Source: Bombus terrestris | Lineage: Eukaryota > Arthropoda > Insecta > Hymenoptera > Apidae | Assembly: GCF_910591885.1 (NCBI RefSeq) | Contig: NC_063275.1 | Span: forward strand, 558,001-622,000 | Direction: 5' to 3' | Length of the DNA stretch: 64,000 nucleotides | In this document: positions 33,701-47,925 of the stretch, piece by piece | Numbering within the stretch: the stretch's first letter is position 1 | Layout of the letters: each line of letters begins with the position of its first letter | The notes under the pieces: generated by a model | Database searches by the model: none | What the model saw: the letters and a program-made list of their open reading frames with translations, nothing else | Told to the model about the DNA's origin: nothing | Made by a program: the position numbers and the translations under genes

Positions 33701-34758
33701 TACTATACAACGTTATACGTTATATCGTAATAGTATATAACGTTAGACGTTATATGGTAATACAATATAACGTTATACGTTATATGGTAATACAATATAA
33801 CGTTATACGTTATATCGTAATACTATACAACGTTATACGTTATATCGTAATAGTATATAACGTTATACATTATATCCTATTACTATACAACGTTATACGT
33901 TATATCGTAATAGTATATAACGTTATACATTATATCCTATTACTATACAACGTTATACGTTATATCGTAATAGTATATAACGTTATACGTTATATCGTAA
34001 TACTATACAACGTTATACGTTATATCGTAATAGTATATAACGTTATACATTATATCCTATTACTATACAACGTTATACGTTATATCGTAATAGTATATAA
34101 CGTTATACCTTATATCGTAATACTATACAACGTTATACGTTATATCGTATTACTATACAACGTTATACATTATATCCTATTACTATACAACGTTATACGT
34201 TGTATAGTAATAGTATATAACGTTATACATTATATCCTATTACTATACAACGTTATACGTTATATCGTAATAGTATATAACGTTATACATTATATCCTAT
34301 TACTATACAACGTTATACGTTATATCGTAATAGTATATAACGTTATACGTTATATGGTAATACAATATAACGTTATACCTTATATTGTAATACTATACAA
34401 CGTTATACGTTATATCGTAATAGTATATAACGTTATACATTATATCCTATTACTATACAACGTTATACGTTATATCGTAATAGTATATAACGTTATACGT
34501 TATATCGTAATACTATACAACGTTATACGTTATATCGCAATACTATACAACGTTATACGTTATATCGTATTACTACACAACGTTATACGTTATATCGTAA
34601 TAGTATATAACGTTATACGTTATATAGTAATAGTATATAACGTTATACGTTATATGGTAATACAATATAACGTTATACGTTATATCGTAATACTATACAA
34701 CGTTATACGTTATATCGTAATAGTATATAACGTTATACATTATATCCTATTACTATAC
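30776..34758. repeat. Block of 133 units opened by a 23-bp unit
   Basis: It has 132 full units plus the 23-bp unit at 30776-30798, again followed by CCGATTAC as at 22217. Most of it is a second copy of 21,890-25,890, with two additional 60-bp dimers near 31,280-31,560 and two copies of the 1,230-bp repeat. A private variant with GTGTTAC and TTGTACG is at about 31,027-31,050. Confidence 0.92.
31840..34330. repeat. 1,230-bp tandem higher-order repeat, third locus
   Basis: CCGATTAC cassettes at 32,166 and 33,396 are 1,230 bp apart, and the surrounding units match in order. This is the counterpart of the 23,116-25,660 locus within the larger ~8.6-kb-spaced duplication. Confidence 0.9.
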
Positions 34759-36431
34759 AACGTTATATCGTAATAGTATATAACGTTATACGTTATATCC
34801 TATTACTATACAACGTTATACGTTATATCGTAATAGTATATAACGTTATACGTTATATCGTAATACTATACAACGTTATACGTTATATCGTAATAGTATA
34901 TAACGTTATACGTTATATGGTAATACAATATAACGTTATACCTTATATCGGAATACTATACAACGTTATACGTTATATCGTATTACTATACAACGTTATA
35001 CGTTATATCGTATTACTATACAACGTTGTACGTTATATCGTAATAGTATATAACGTTATACGTTATATGGTAATACAATATAACGTTATACGTTATATCG
35101 TAATACTATACAACGTTATACGTTATATCGTAATAGTATATAACGTTAGACGTTATATCGTAATAGTATATAACGTTATACGTTATATGGTAATACATTA
35201 TAGCGTTATACGTTATATCGTAATACTATACAACGTTATACGTTATATCGTAATAGTATATAACGTTATACCTTATATCGTAATACTATACAAGGTTATA
35301 CGTTATATCGGAATAGTATATAACGTTATACATTATATCCTATTACTATACAACGTTATACGTTATATCGTAATACTATACAACGTTATACGTTATATCG
35401 CAATACTATACAACGTTATACGTTATATCGTAATAGTATATAACGTTATACGTTATCTCCGATTACTATACATCGTTATAGGTTATGTCGTATTACTATA
35501 CAACGTTATACGTCATATCGTAATAGTATATAACGTTATACGTTATATGGTAATACAATATAACGTTATACGTTATATCGTAATACTATACAACGTTATA
35601 CGTTATATCTTAATAGTATATAACGTTATACGTTATATCCTACTACTATACAACGTTATACGTTATATCGTAATAGTATATAACGTTATACCTTATATCG
35701 TAATACTATACAACGTTATACGTTATATCGTATTACTATACAACGTTATACATTATATCCTATTACTATACAACGTTATACGTTATATCGTAATAGTATA
35801 TAACGTTATACATTATATCCTATTACTATACAACGTTATACGTTATATCGTAATAGTATATAACGTAATACATTATATCCTATTACTATACAACGTTATA
35901 CGTTATATCGTAATAGTATATAACGTTATACGTTATATGGTAATACAATATAACGTTATACCTTATATTGTAATACTATACAACGTTATACGTTATATCG
36001 TAATAGTATATAACGTTATACATTATATCCTATTACTATACAACGTTATACGTTATATCGTAATAGTATATAACGTTATACGTTATATCGTAATACTATA
36101 CAACGTTATACGTTATATCGCAATACTATACAACGTTATACGTTATATCGTAATAGTATATAACGTTATACGTTATATGGTAATACAATATAACGTTATA
36201 CGTTATATCGTAATACTACACAACGTTATACGTTATATCGTAATAGTATATAACGTTATACGTTATATCGTATTACTATGCAACGTTATACGTTATATCG
36301 TATTACTATACAACGTTATACGTTATATCGTATTACTATACAACGTTGTACGTTATATCGTAATAGTATATAACGTTATACGTTATATGGTAATACAATA
36401 TAACGTTATACGTTATATCGTAATACTATAC
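34759..36431. repeat. Block of 56 units opened by a 23-bp unit
   Basis: It has 55 full units plus the 23-bp unit at 34759-34781, with the opening series of the right-half family. It holds the first shortened marker cassette (TCTCCGATTAC, CATCGTTATAGG, TTATGTCG) at about 35,457-35,490. From about 35,150 onward it belongs to the first copy of the 4,689-bp tandem duplication. Confidence 0.92.
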
Positions 36432-36964
36432 AACGTTATATCGTAATAGTATATAACGTTATACGTTATATCCTATTACTATACAACGTTATACGTTATA
36501 TCGTAATAGTATATAACGTTATACGTTATATCGTAATACTATACAACGTTATACGTTATATCGTAATAGTATACAACGTTATACGTTATATCGTAATAGT
36601 ATATAACGTTATACATTATATCGCAATACTATACAACGTTATACGTTATATCGCAATACTATACAACGTTATACGTTATATCGTAATAGTATATAACGTT
36701 ATACGTTATATCGTAATACTATACAACGTTATACGTTATATCGTAATAGTATATAACGTTATACGTTATATCGTATTACTATACAACGTTATACGTTATA
36801 TCGTATTACTACACAACGTTATACGTTATATAGTAATAGTATATAACGTTATACGTTATATGGTAATACAATATAACGTTATACGTTATATCGTAATACT
36901 ATACAACGTTATACGTTATATCGTAATAGTATATAACGTTATACATTATATCCTATTACTATAC
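36432..36964. repeat. Shortest block, 18 units, opened by a 23-bp unit
   Basis: It has 17 full units plus the 23-bp unit at 36432-36454. The preceding unit has a CGTAATAC tail rather than the usual CCTATTAC, so this short unit looks like another independent 7-bp loss. An exact-length counterpart lies at 41121-41653. Confidence 0.92.
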
Positions 36965-37947
36965 AACGTTATATCGTAATAGTATATAACGTTATACGTT
37001 ATATCCTATTACTATACAACGTTATACGTTATATCGTAATAGTATATAACGTTATACGTTATATCGTAATACTATACAACGTTATACGTTATATCGTAAT
37101 AGTATACAACGTTATACGTTATATCGTAATAGTATATAACGTTATACGTAATATCGTAACACTATAGAACGTTATACGTTATATCGTAATAGTATATAAC
37201 GTTATACGTTATATCGTATTACTATGCAACGTTATACGTTATATCGTATTACTATACAACGTTATACGTTATATCGTATTACTATACAACGTTGTACGTT
37301 ATATCGTAATAGTATATAACGTTATACGTTATATGGTAATACAATATAACGTTATACGTTATATCGTAATACTATACAACGTTATACGTTATATCGTAAT
37401 AGTATATAACGTTATACATTATATCCTATTACTATACAACGTTATACGTTATATCGTAACACTATAGAACGTTATACGTTATATCGTAATAGGATATAAC
37501 GTTATACGTTATATCGCAATACTATACAACGTTATACGTTATATCGTAATAGTATATAACGTTATACGTTATATGGTAATACAATATAACGTTATACGTT
37601 ATATCGTAATACTATACAACGTTATACGTTATATCGTAATAGTATATAACGTTATACGTTATATGGTAATACAATATAACGTTATACCTTATATCGTAAT
37701 ACTATACAACGTTATACGTTATATCGTATTACTATACAACGTTATACGTTATATCGTATTACTACACAACGTTATACGTTATATCGTAATAGTATATAAC
37801 GTTATACGTTATATAGTAATAGTATATAACGTTATACGTTATATGGTAATACAATATAACGTTATACGTTATATCGTAATACTATACAACGTTATACGTT
37901 ATATCGTAATAGTATATAACGTTATGCATTATATCCTATTACTATAC
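36965..37947. repeat. Block of 33 units opened by a 23-bp unit
   Basis: It has 32 full units plus the 23-bp unit at 36965-36987. It contains GTAATATCG near 37,148 and AACACTATAG units (in-frame TAG) near 37,158 and 37,458. A G at 37926 (TTATGCATT) distinguishes it from its counterpart at 41654-42636, which has A at 42615. Confidence 0.92.
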
Positions 37948-40900
37948 AACGTTATATCGTAATAGTATATAACGTTATACGTTATATCCTATTACTATAC
38001 AACGTTATACGTTATATCGTAATAGTATATAACGTTATACGTTATATCGTAATACTATACAACGTTATACGTTATATCGTAATAGTATATAACGTTATAC
38101 GTTATATGGTAATACAATATAACGTTATACCTTATATCGGAATACTATACAACGTTATACGTTATATCGTATTACTATACAACGTTATACGTTATATCGT
38201 ATTACTATACAACGTTATACGTTATATCGTAATAGTATATAACGTTATACGTTATATGGTAATAGTATATAACGTTATACGTTATATCGTATTACTATAC
38301 AACGTTATACGTTATATCGTAATAGTATATAACGTTAGACGTTATATCGTAATAGTATATAACGTTATACGTTATATGGTAATACAATATAGCGTTATAC
38401 GTTATATCGTAATACTATACAACGTTATACGTTATATCGTAATAGTATATAACGTTATACCTTATATCGTAATACTATACAAGGTTATACGTTATATCGG
38501 AATAGTATATAACGTTATACATTATATCCTATTACTATACAACGTTATACGTTATATCGTAATACTATACAACGTTATACGTTATATCGCAATACTATAC
38601 AACGTTATACGTTATATCGTAATAGTATATAACGTTATACGTTATCTCCGATTACTATACATCGTTATAGGTTATGTCGTATTACTATACAACGTTATAC
38701 GTTATATCGTAATAGTATATAACGTTATACGTTATATGGTAATACAATATAACGTTATACGTTATATCGTAATACTATACAACGTTATATGTTATATCTT
38801 AATAGTATATAACGTTATCCGTTATATCCTACTACTATACAACGTTATACGTTATATCGTAATAGTATATAACGTTATACCTTATATCGTAATACTATAC
38901 AACGTTATACGTTATATCGTATTACTATACAACGTTATACATTATATCCTATTACTATACAACGTTATACGTTATATCGTAATAGTATATAACGTTATAC
39001 ATTCTATCCTATTACTATACAACGTTATACGTTATATCGTAATAGTATATAACGTAATACATTATATCCTATTACTATACAACGTTATACGTTATATCGT
39101 AATAGTATATAACGTTATACGTTATATGGTAATACAATATAACGTTATACATTCTATCCTATTACTATACAACGTTATACGTTATATCGTAATAGTATAT
39201 AACGTAATACATTATATCCTATTACTATACAACGTTATACGTTATATCGTAATAGTATATAACGTTATACGTTATATGGTAATACAATATAACGTTATAC
39301 GTTATATCGTAATACTATACAACGTTATACGTTATATCGTAATAGTATATAACGTTATACGTTATATCGTATTACTATGCAACGTTATACGTTATATCGT
39401 ATTACTATACAACGTTATACGTTATATCGTAATAGTATATAACGTTATACGTTATATGGTAATACAATATAACGTTATACGTTATATCGTAATACTATAC
39501 AACGTTATACGTTATATCGTAATAGTATATAACGTTATACGTTATATGGTAATACAATATAACGTTATACCTTATATCGTAATACTATACAACGTTATAC
39601 GTTATATCGTATTACTATACAACGTTATACGTTATATCGTATTACTACACAACGTTATACGTTATATCGTAATAGTATATAACGTTATACGTTATATAGT
39701 AATAGTATATAACGTTATACGTTATATGGTAATACAATATAACGTTATACGTTATATCGTAATACTATACAACGTTATACGTTATATCGTAATAGTATAT
39801 AACGTTATACGTTATATCGTAATAGTATATAACGTTATACGTTATATCGTAATAGTATATAACGTTATACGTTATATGGTAATACAATATAGCGTTATAC
39901 GTTATATCGTAATACTATACAACGTTATACGTTATATCGTAATAGTATATAACGTTATACCTTATATCGTAATACTATACAAGGTTATACGTTATATCGG
40001 AATAGTATATAACGTTATACATTATATCCTATTACTATACAACGTTATACGTTATATCGTAATACTATACAACGTTATACGTTATATCGCAATACTATAC
40101 AACGTTATACGTTATATCGTAATAGTATATAACGTTATACGTTATCTCCGATTACTATACATCGTTATAGGTTATGTCGTATTACTATACAACGTTATAC
40201 GTCATATCGTAATAGTATATAACGTTATACGTTATATGGTAATACAATATAACGTTATACGTTATATCGTAATACTATACAACGTTATACGTTATATCTT
40301 AATAGTATATAACGTTATACGTTATATCCTACTACTATACAACGTTATACGTTATATCGTAATAGTATATAACGTTATACCTTATATCGTAATACTATAC
40401 AACGTTATACGTTATATCGTATTACTATACAACGTTATACATTATATCCTATTACTATACAACGTTATACGTTATATCGTAATAGTATATAACGTTATAC
40501 ATTATATCCTATTACTATACAACGTTATACGTTATATCGTAATAGTATATAACGTAATACATTATATCCTATTACTATACAACGTTATACGTTATATCGT
40601 AATAGTATATAACGTTATACGTTATATGGTAATACAATATAACGTTATACCTTATATTGTAATACTATACAACGTTATACGTTATATCGTAATAGTATAT
40701 AACGTTATACATTATATCCTATTACTATACAACGTTATACGTTATATCGTAATAGTATATAACGTTATACGTTATATCGTAATACTATACAACGTTATAC
40801 GTTATATCGCAATACTATACAACGTTATACGTTATATCGTAATAGTATATAACGTTATACGTTATATGGTAATACAATATAACGTTATACGTTATATCGT

Positions 40901-41120
40901 AATACTACACAACGTTATACGTTATATCGTAATAGTATATAACGTTATACGTTATATCGTATTACTATGCAACGTTATACGTTATATCGTATTACTATAC
41001 AACGTTATACGTTATATCGTATTACTATACAACGTTGTACGTTATATCGTAATAGTATATAACGTTATACGTTATATGGTAATACAATATAACGTTATAC
41101 GTTATATCGTAATACTATAC
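37948..41120. repeat. Block of 106 units opened by a 23-bp unit
   Basis: It has 105 full units plus the 23-bp unit at 37948-37970. It spans the junction of the 4,689-bp duplication near 39,820-39,840, so its right half repeats 35,150-36,431. It carries shortened marker cassettes at about 38,645 and 40,145, TTCTATCC units near 39,003 and 39,153, and several AACGTAATAC units. Confidence 0.92.
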
Positions 41121-41653
41121 AACGTTATATCGTAATAGTATATAACGTTATACGTTATATCCTATTACTATACAACGTTATACGTTATATCGTAATAGTA
41201 TATAACGTTATACGTTATATCGTAATACTATACAACGTTATACGTTATATCGTAATAGTATACAACGTTATACGTTATATCGTAATAGTATATAACGTTA
41301 TACATTATATCGCAATACTATACAACGTTATACGTTATATCGCAATACTATACAACGTTATACGTTATATCGTAATAGTATATAACGTTATACGTTATAT
41401 CGTAATACTATACAACGTTATACGTTATATCGTAATAGTATATAACGTTATACGTTATATCGTATTACTATACAACGTTATACGTTATATCGTATTACTA
41501 CACAACGTTATACGTTATATAGTAATAGTATATAACGTTATACGTTATATGGTAATACAATATAACGTTATACGTTATATCGTAATACTATACAACGTTA
41601 TACGTTATATCGTAATAGTATATAACGTTATACATTATATCCTATTACTATAC
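41121..41653. repeat. Block of 18 units, copy of 36432-36964
   Basis: It has 17 full units plus the 23-bp unit at 41121-41143 and lies exactly 4,689 bp from its counterpart. As there, the unit before the short one has a CGTAATAC tail. Confidence 0.92.
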
Positions 41654-42636
41654 AACGTTATATCGTAATAGTATATAACGTTATACGTTATATCCTATTA
41701 CTATACAACGTTATACGTTATATCGTAATAGTATATAACGTTATACGTTATATCGTAATACTATACAACGTTATACGTTATATCGTAATAGTATACAACG
41801 TTATACGTTATATCGTAATAGTATATAACGTTATACGTAATATCGTAACACTATAGAACGTTATACGTTATATCGTAATAGTATATAACGTTATACGTTA
41901 TATCGTATTACTATGCAACGTTATACGTTATATCGTATTACTATACAACGTTATACGTTATATCGTATTACTATACAACGTTGTACGTTATATCGTAATA
42001 GTATATAACGTTATACGTTATATGGTAATACAATATAACGTTATACGTTATATCGTAATACTATACAACGTTATACGTTATATCGTAATAGTATATAACG
42101 TTATACATTATATCCTATTACTATACAACGTTATACGTTATATCGTAACACTATAGAACGTTATACGTTATATCGTAATAGGATATAACGTTATACGTTA
42201 TATCGCAATACTATACAACGTTATACGTTATATCGTAATAGTATATAACGTTATACGTTATATGGTAATACAATATAACGTTATACGTTATATCGTAATA
42301 CTATACAACGTTATACGTTATATCGTAATAGTATATAACGTTATACGTTATATGGTAATACAATATAACGTTATACCTTATATCGTAATACTATACAACG
42401 TTATACGTTATATCGTATTACTATACAACGTTATACGTTATATCGTATTACTACACAACGTTATACGTTATATCGTAATAGTATATAACGTTATACGTTA
42501 TATAGTAATAGTATATAACGTTATACGTTATATGGTAATACAATATAACGTTATACGTTATATCGTAATACTATACAACGTTATACGTTATATCGTAATA
42601 GTATATAACGTTATACATTATATCCTATTACTATAC
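41654..42636. repeat. Block of 33 units, copy of 36965-37947
   Basis: It has 32 full units plus the 23-bp unit at 41654-41676, 4,689 bp from its counterpart. The same GTAATATCG and CTATAG variants are present. Confidence 0.92.
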
Positions 42637-44519
42637 AACGTTATATCGTAATAGTATATAACGTTATACGTTATATCCTATTACTATACAACGTTATACG
42701 TTATATCGTAATAGTATATAACGTTATACGTTATATCGTAATACTATACAACGTTATACGTTATATCGTAATAGTATATAACGTTATACGTTATATGGTA
42801 ATACAATATAACGTTATACCTTATATCGGAATACTATACAACGTTATACGTTATATCGTATTACTATACAACGTTATACGTTATATCGTATTACTATACA
42901 ACGTTATACGTTATATCGTAATAGTATATAACGTTATACGTTATATGGTAATAGTATATAACGTTATACGTTATATCGTATTACTATACAACGTTATACG
43001 TTATATCGTAATAGTATATAACGTTAGACGTTATATCGTAATAGTATATAACGTTATACGTTATATGGTAATACAATATAGCGTTATACGTTATATCGTA
43101 ATACTATACAACGTTATACGTTATATCGTAATAGTATATAACGTTATACCTTATATCGTAATACTATACAAGGTTATACGTTATATCGGAATAGTATATA
43201 ACGTTATACATTATATCCTATTACTATACAACGTTATACGTTATATCGTAATACTATACAACGTTATACGTTATATCGCAATACTATACAACGTTATACG
43301 TTATATCGTAATAGTATATAACGTTATACGTTATCTCCGATTACTATACATCGTTATAGGTTATGTCGTATTACTATACAACGTTATACGTTATATCGTA
43401 ATAGTATATAACGTTATACGTTATATGGTAATACAATATAACGTTATACGTTATATCGTAATACTATACAACGTTATATGTTATATCTTAATAGTATATA
43501 ACGTTATCCGTTATATCCTACTACTATACAACGTTATACGTTATATCGTAATAGTATATAACGTTATACCTTATATCGTAATACTATACAACGTTATACG
43601 TTATATCGTATTACTATACAACGTTATACATTATATCCTATTACTATACAACGTTATACGTTATATCGTAATAGTATATAACGTTATACATTCTATCCTA
43701 TTACTATACAACGTTATACGTTATATCGTAATAGTATATAACGTAATACATTATATCCTATTACTATACAACGTTATACGTTATATCGTAATAGTATATA
43801 ACGTTATACGTTATATGGTAATACAATATAACGTTATACATTCTATCCTATTACTATACAACGTTATACGTTATATCGTAATAGTATATAACGTAATACA
43901 TTATATCCTATTACTATACAACGTTATACGTTATATCGTAATAGTATATAACGTTATACGTTATATGGTAATACAATATAACGTTATACGTTATATCGTA
44001 ATACTATACAACGTTATACGTTATATCGTAATAGTATATAACGTTATACGTTATATCGTATTACTATGCAACGTTATACGTTATATCGTATTACTATACA
44101 ACGTTATACGTTATATCGTAATAGTATATAACGTTATACGTTATATGGTAATACAATATAACGTTATACGTTATATCGTAATACTATACAACGTTATACG
44201 TTATATCGTAATAGTATATAACGTTATACGTTATATGGTAATACAATATAACGTTATACCTTATATCGTAATACTATACAACGTTATACGTTATATCGTA
44301 TTACTATACAACGTTATACGTTATATCGTATTACTACACAACGTTATACGTTATATCGTAATAGTATATAACGTTATACGTTATATAGTAATAGTATATA
44401 ACGTTATACGTTATATGGTAATACAATATAACGTTATACGTTATATCGTAATACTATACAACGTTATACGTTATATCGTAATAGTATATAACGTTATACA
44501 TTATATCCTATTACTATAC
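42637..44519. repeat. Block of 63 units opened by a 23-bp unit
   Basis: It has 62 full units plus the 23-bp unit at 42637-42659. It repeats the first 1.85 kb of the 37948 block at 4,689 bp, including ATGTTATATCTT and TATCCGTTATATCC near 43,477-43,515 and the TTCTATCC units. It diverges near 44,495, where the duplication ends. Confidence 0.92.
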
Positions 44520-46522
44520 AACGTTATATCGTAATAGTATATAACGTTATACGTTATATCCTATTACTATACAACGTTATACGTTATATCGTAATAGTAT
44601 ATAACGTTATACGTTATATCGTAATACTATACAACGTTATACGTTATATCGTAATAGTATATAACGTTATACGTTATATGGTAATACAATATAACGTTAT
44701 ACCTTATATCGGAATACTATACAACGTTATACGTTATATCGTATTACTATACAACGTTATACGTTATATCGTATTACTATACAACGTTATACGTTATATC
44801 GTAATAGTATATAACGTTATACGTTATATGGTAATAGTATATAACGTTATACGTTATATCGTATTACTATACAACGTTATACGTTATATCGTAATAGTAT
44901 ATAACGTTAGACGTTATATCGTAATAGTATATAACGTTATACGTTATATGGTAATACAATATAGCGTTATACGTTATATCGTAATACTATACAACGTTAT
45001 ACGTTATATCGTAATAGTATATAACGTTATACCTTATATCGTAATACTATACAAGGTTATACGTTATATCGGAATAGTATATAACGTTATACATTATATC
45101 CTATTACTATACAACGTTATACGTTATATCGTAATACTATACAACGTTATACGTTATATCGCAATACTATACAACGTTATACGTTATATCGTAATAGTAT
45201 ATAACGTTATACGTTATCTCCGATTACTATACATCGTTATAGGTTATGTCGTATTACTATACAACGTTATACGTTATATCGTAATAGTATATAACGTTAT
45301 ACGTTATATGGTAATACAATATAACGTTATACGTTATATCGTAATACTATACAACGTTATACGTTATATCTTAATAGTATATAACGTTATCCGTTATATC
45401 CTACTACTATACAACGTTATACGTTATATCGTAATAGTATATAACGTTATACCTTATATCGTAATACTATACAACGTTATACGTTATATCGTATTACTAT
45501 ACAACGTTATACATTATATCCTATTACTATACAACGTTATACGTTATATCGTAATAGTATATAACGTTATACATTCTATCCTATTACTATACAACGTTAT
45601 ACGTTATATCGTAATAGTATATAACGTAATACATTATATCCTATTACTATACAACGTTATACGTTATATCGTAATAGTATATAACGTTATACGTTATATG
45701 GTAATACAATATAACGTTATACCTTATATTGTAATACTATACAACGTTATACGTTATATCGTAATAGTATATAACGTTATACATTATATCCTATTACTAT
45801 ACAACGTTATACGTTATATCGTAATAGTATATAACGTTATAAGTTATATCGTAATACTATACAACGTTATACGTTATATCGCAATACTATACAACGTTAT
45901 ACGTTATATCGTAATAGTATATAACGTTATACGTTATATGGTAATACAATATAACGTTATACGTTATATCGTAATACTATACAACGTTATACGTTATATC
46001 GTAATAGTATATAACGTTATACGTTATATCGTATTACTATGCAACGTTATACGTTATATCGTATTACTATACAACGTTATACGTTATATCGTATTACTAT
46101 ACAACGTTGTACGTTATATCGTAATAGTATATAACGTTATACGTTATATGGTAATACAATATAACGTTATACGTTATATCGTAATACTATACAACGTTAT
46201 ACGTTATATCGTAATAGTATATAACGTTATACGTTATATGGTAATACAATATAACGTTATACCTTATATCGTAATACTATACAACGTTATACGTTATATC
46301 GTATTACTATACAACGTTATACGTTATATCGTATTACTACACAACGTTATACGTTATATCGTAATAGTATATAACGTTATACGTTATATAGTAATAGTAT
46401 ATAACGTTATACGTTATATGGTAATACAATATAACGTTATACGTTATATCGTAATACTATACAACGTTATACGTTATATCGTAATAGTATATAACGTTAT
46501 ACATTATATCCTATTACTATAC
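44520..46522. repeat. Block of 67 units opened by a 23-bp unit
   Basis: It has 66 full units plus the 23-bp unit at 44520-44542 and the standard right-half opening series. It holds the last TCTCC-type shortened cassette (about 45,227-45,260) and one TTCTATCC unit near 45,575. It appears intermediate between the 42637 block and the 1,403-bp blocks that follow. Confidence 0.91.
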
Positions 46523-47925
46523 AACGTTATATCGTAATAGTATATAACGTTATACGTTATATCCTATTACTATACAACGTTATACGTTATATCGTAATAG
46601 TATATAACGTTATACGTTATATCGTAATACTATACAACGTTATACGTTATATCGTAATAGTATATAACGTTATACGTTATATGGTAATACAATATAACGT
46701 TATACCTTATATCGGAATACTATACAACGTTATACGTTATATCGTATTACTATACAACGTTATACGTTATATCGTATTACTATACAACGTTATACGTTAT
46801 ATCGTAATAGTATATAACGTTATACGTTATATGGTAATAGTATATAACGTTATACGTTATATCGTATTACTATACAACGTTATACGTTATATCGTAATAG
46901 TATATAACGTTAGACGTTATATCGTAATAGTATATAACGTTATACGTTATATGGTAATACAATATAGCGTTATACGTTATATCGTAATACTATACAACGT
47001 TATACGTTATATCGTAATAGTATATAACGTTACACCTTATATCGTAATACTATACAAGGTTATACGTTATATCGGAATAGTATATAACGTTATACATTAT
47101 ATCCTATTACTATACAACGTTATACGTTATATCGTAATACTATACAACGTTATACGTTATATCGCAATACTATACAACGTTATACGTTATATCGTAATAG
47201 TATATAACGTTATACGTTATATCCGATTACTATACATCGTTATAGGTTATGTCGTATTACTATACAACGTTATACGTTATATCGTAATAGTATATAACGT
47301 TATACGTTATATGGTAATACAATATAACGTTATACGTTATATCGTAATACTATACAACGTTATACGTTATATCTTAATAGTATATAACGTTATACGTTAT
47401 ATCGTATTACTATACAACGTTATACGTTATATCGTATTACTATACAACGTTATACGTTATATCGTAATAGTATATAACGTTATACATTATATCCTATTAC
47501 TATACAACGTTATACGTTATATCGTAATAGTATATAACGTTATACGTTATATGGTAATACAATATAACGTTATACGTTATATCGTAATACTATACAACGT
47601 TATACGTTATATCGTAATAGTATATAACGTTATACGTTATATGGTAATACAATATAACGTTATACCTTATATCGTAATACTATACAACGTTATACGTTAT
47701 ATCGTATTACTATACAACGTTATACGTTATATCGTATTACTACACAACGTTATACGTTATATCGTAATAGTATATAACGTTATACGTTGTATAGTAATAG
47801 TATATAACGTTATACGTTATATGGTAATACAATATAACGTTATACGTTATATCGTAATACTATACAACGTTATACGTTATATCGTAATAGTATATAACGT
47901 TATACATTATATCCTATTACTATAC
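46523..47925. repeat. 1,403-bp higher-order repeat (47 units), copy 1
   Basis: It has 46 full units plus the 23-bp unit at 46523-46545. Blocks of exactly the same length and nearly the same unit order are at 53559-54961 and 56005-57407. Marks private to this copy are TTACACC near 47,031 and TTGTATAG near 47,787. Its shortened cassette reads TATCC, not TCTCC, at about 47,220. Confidence 0.93.

Larger units (their letters stand above)
21890..34570. repeat. Segmental duplication, 8,559-8,679 bp spacing
   Basis: About 21,890-25,890 recurs at about 30,450-34,570. Spacing is 8,559 bp at the 23-bp units (22217 and 30776) and 8,679 bp further on, because the second copy has two extra 60-bp dimers near 31,280-31,560. 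Each copy contains a 1,230-bp tandem repeat, so that repeat predates the larger duplication. Confidence 0.89.
35150..44495. repeat. 4,689-bp tandem duplication, nearly identical copies
   Basis: The segment from about 35,150 to about 39,820 is repeated immediately as about 39,830-44,495. The three 23-bp units 36432, 36965 and 37948 map to 41121, 41654 and 42637, all at exactly 4,689 bp (157 x 30 - 21). Only two base differences were noticed by eye: T35198 against A39887 and G37926 against A42615. It is the cleanest recent duplication in the window. Confidence 0.93.
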
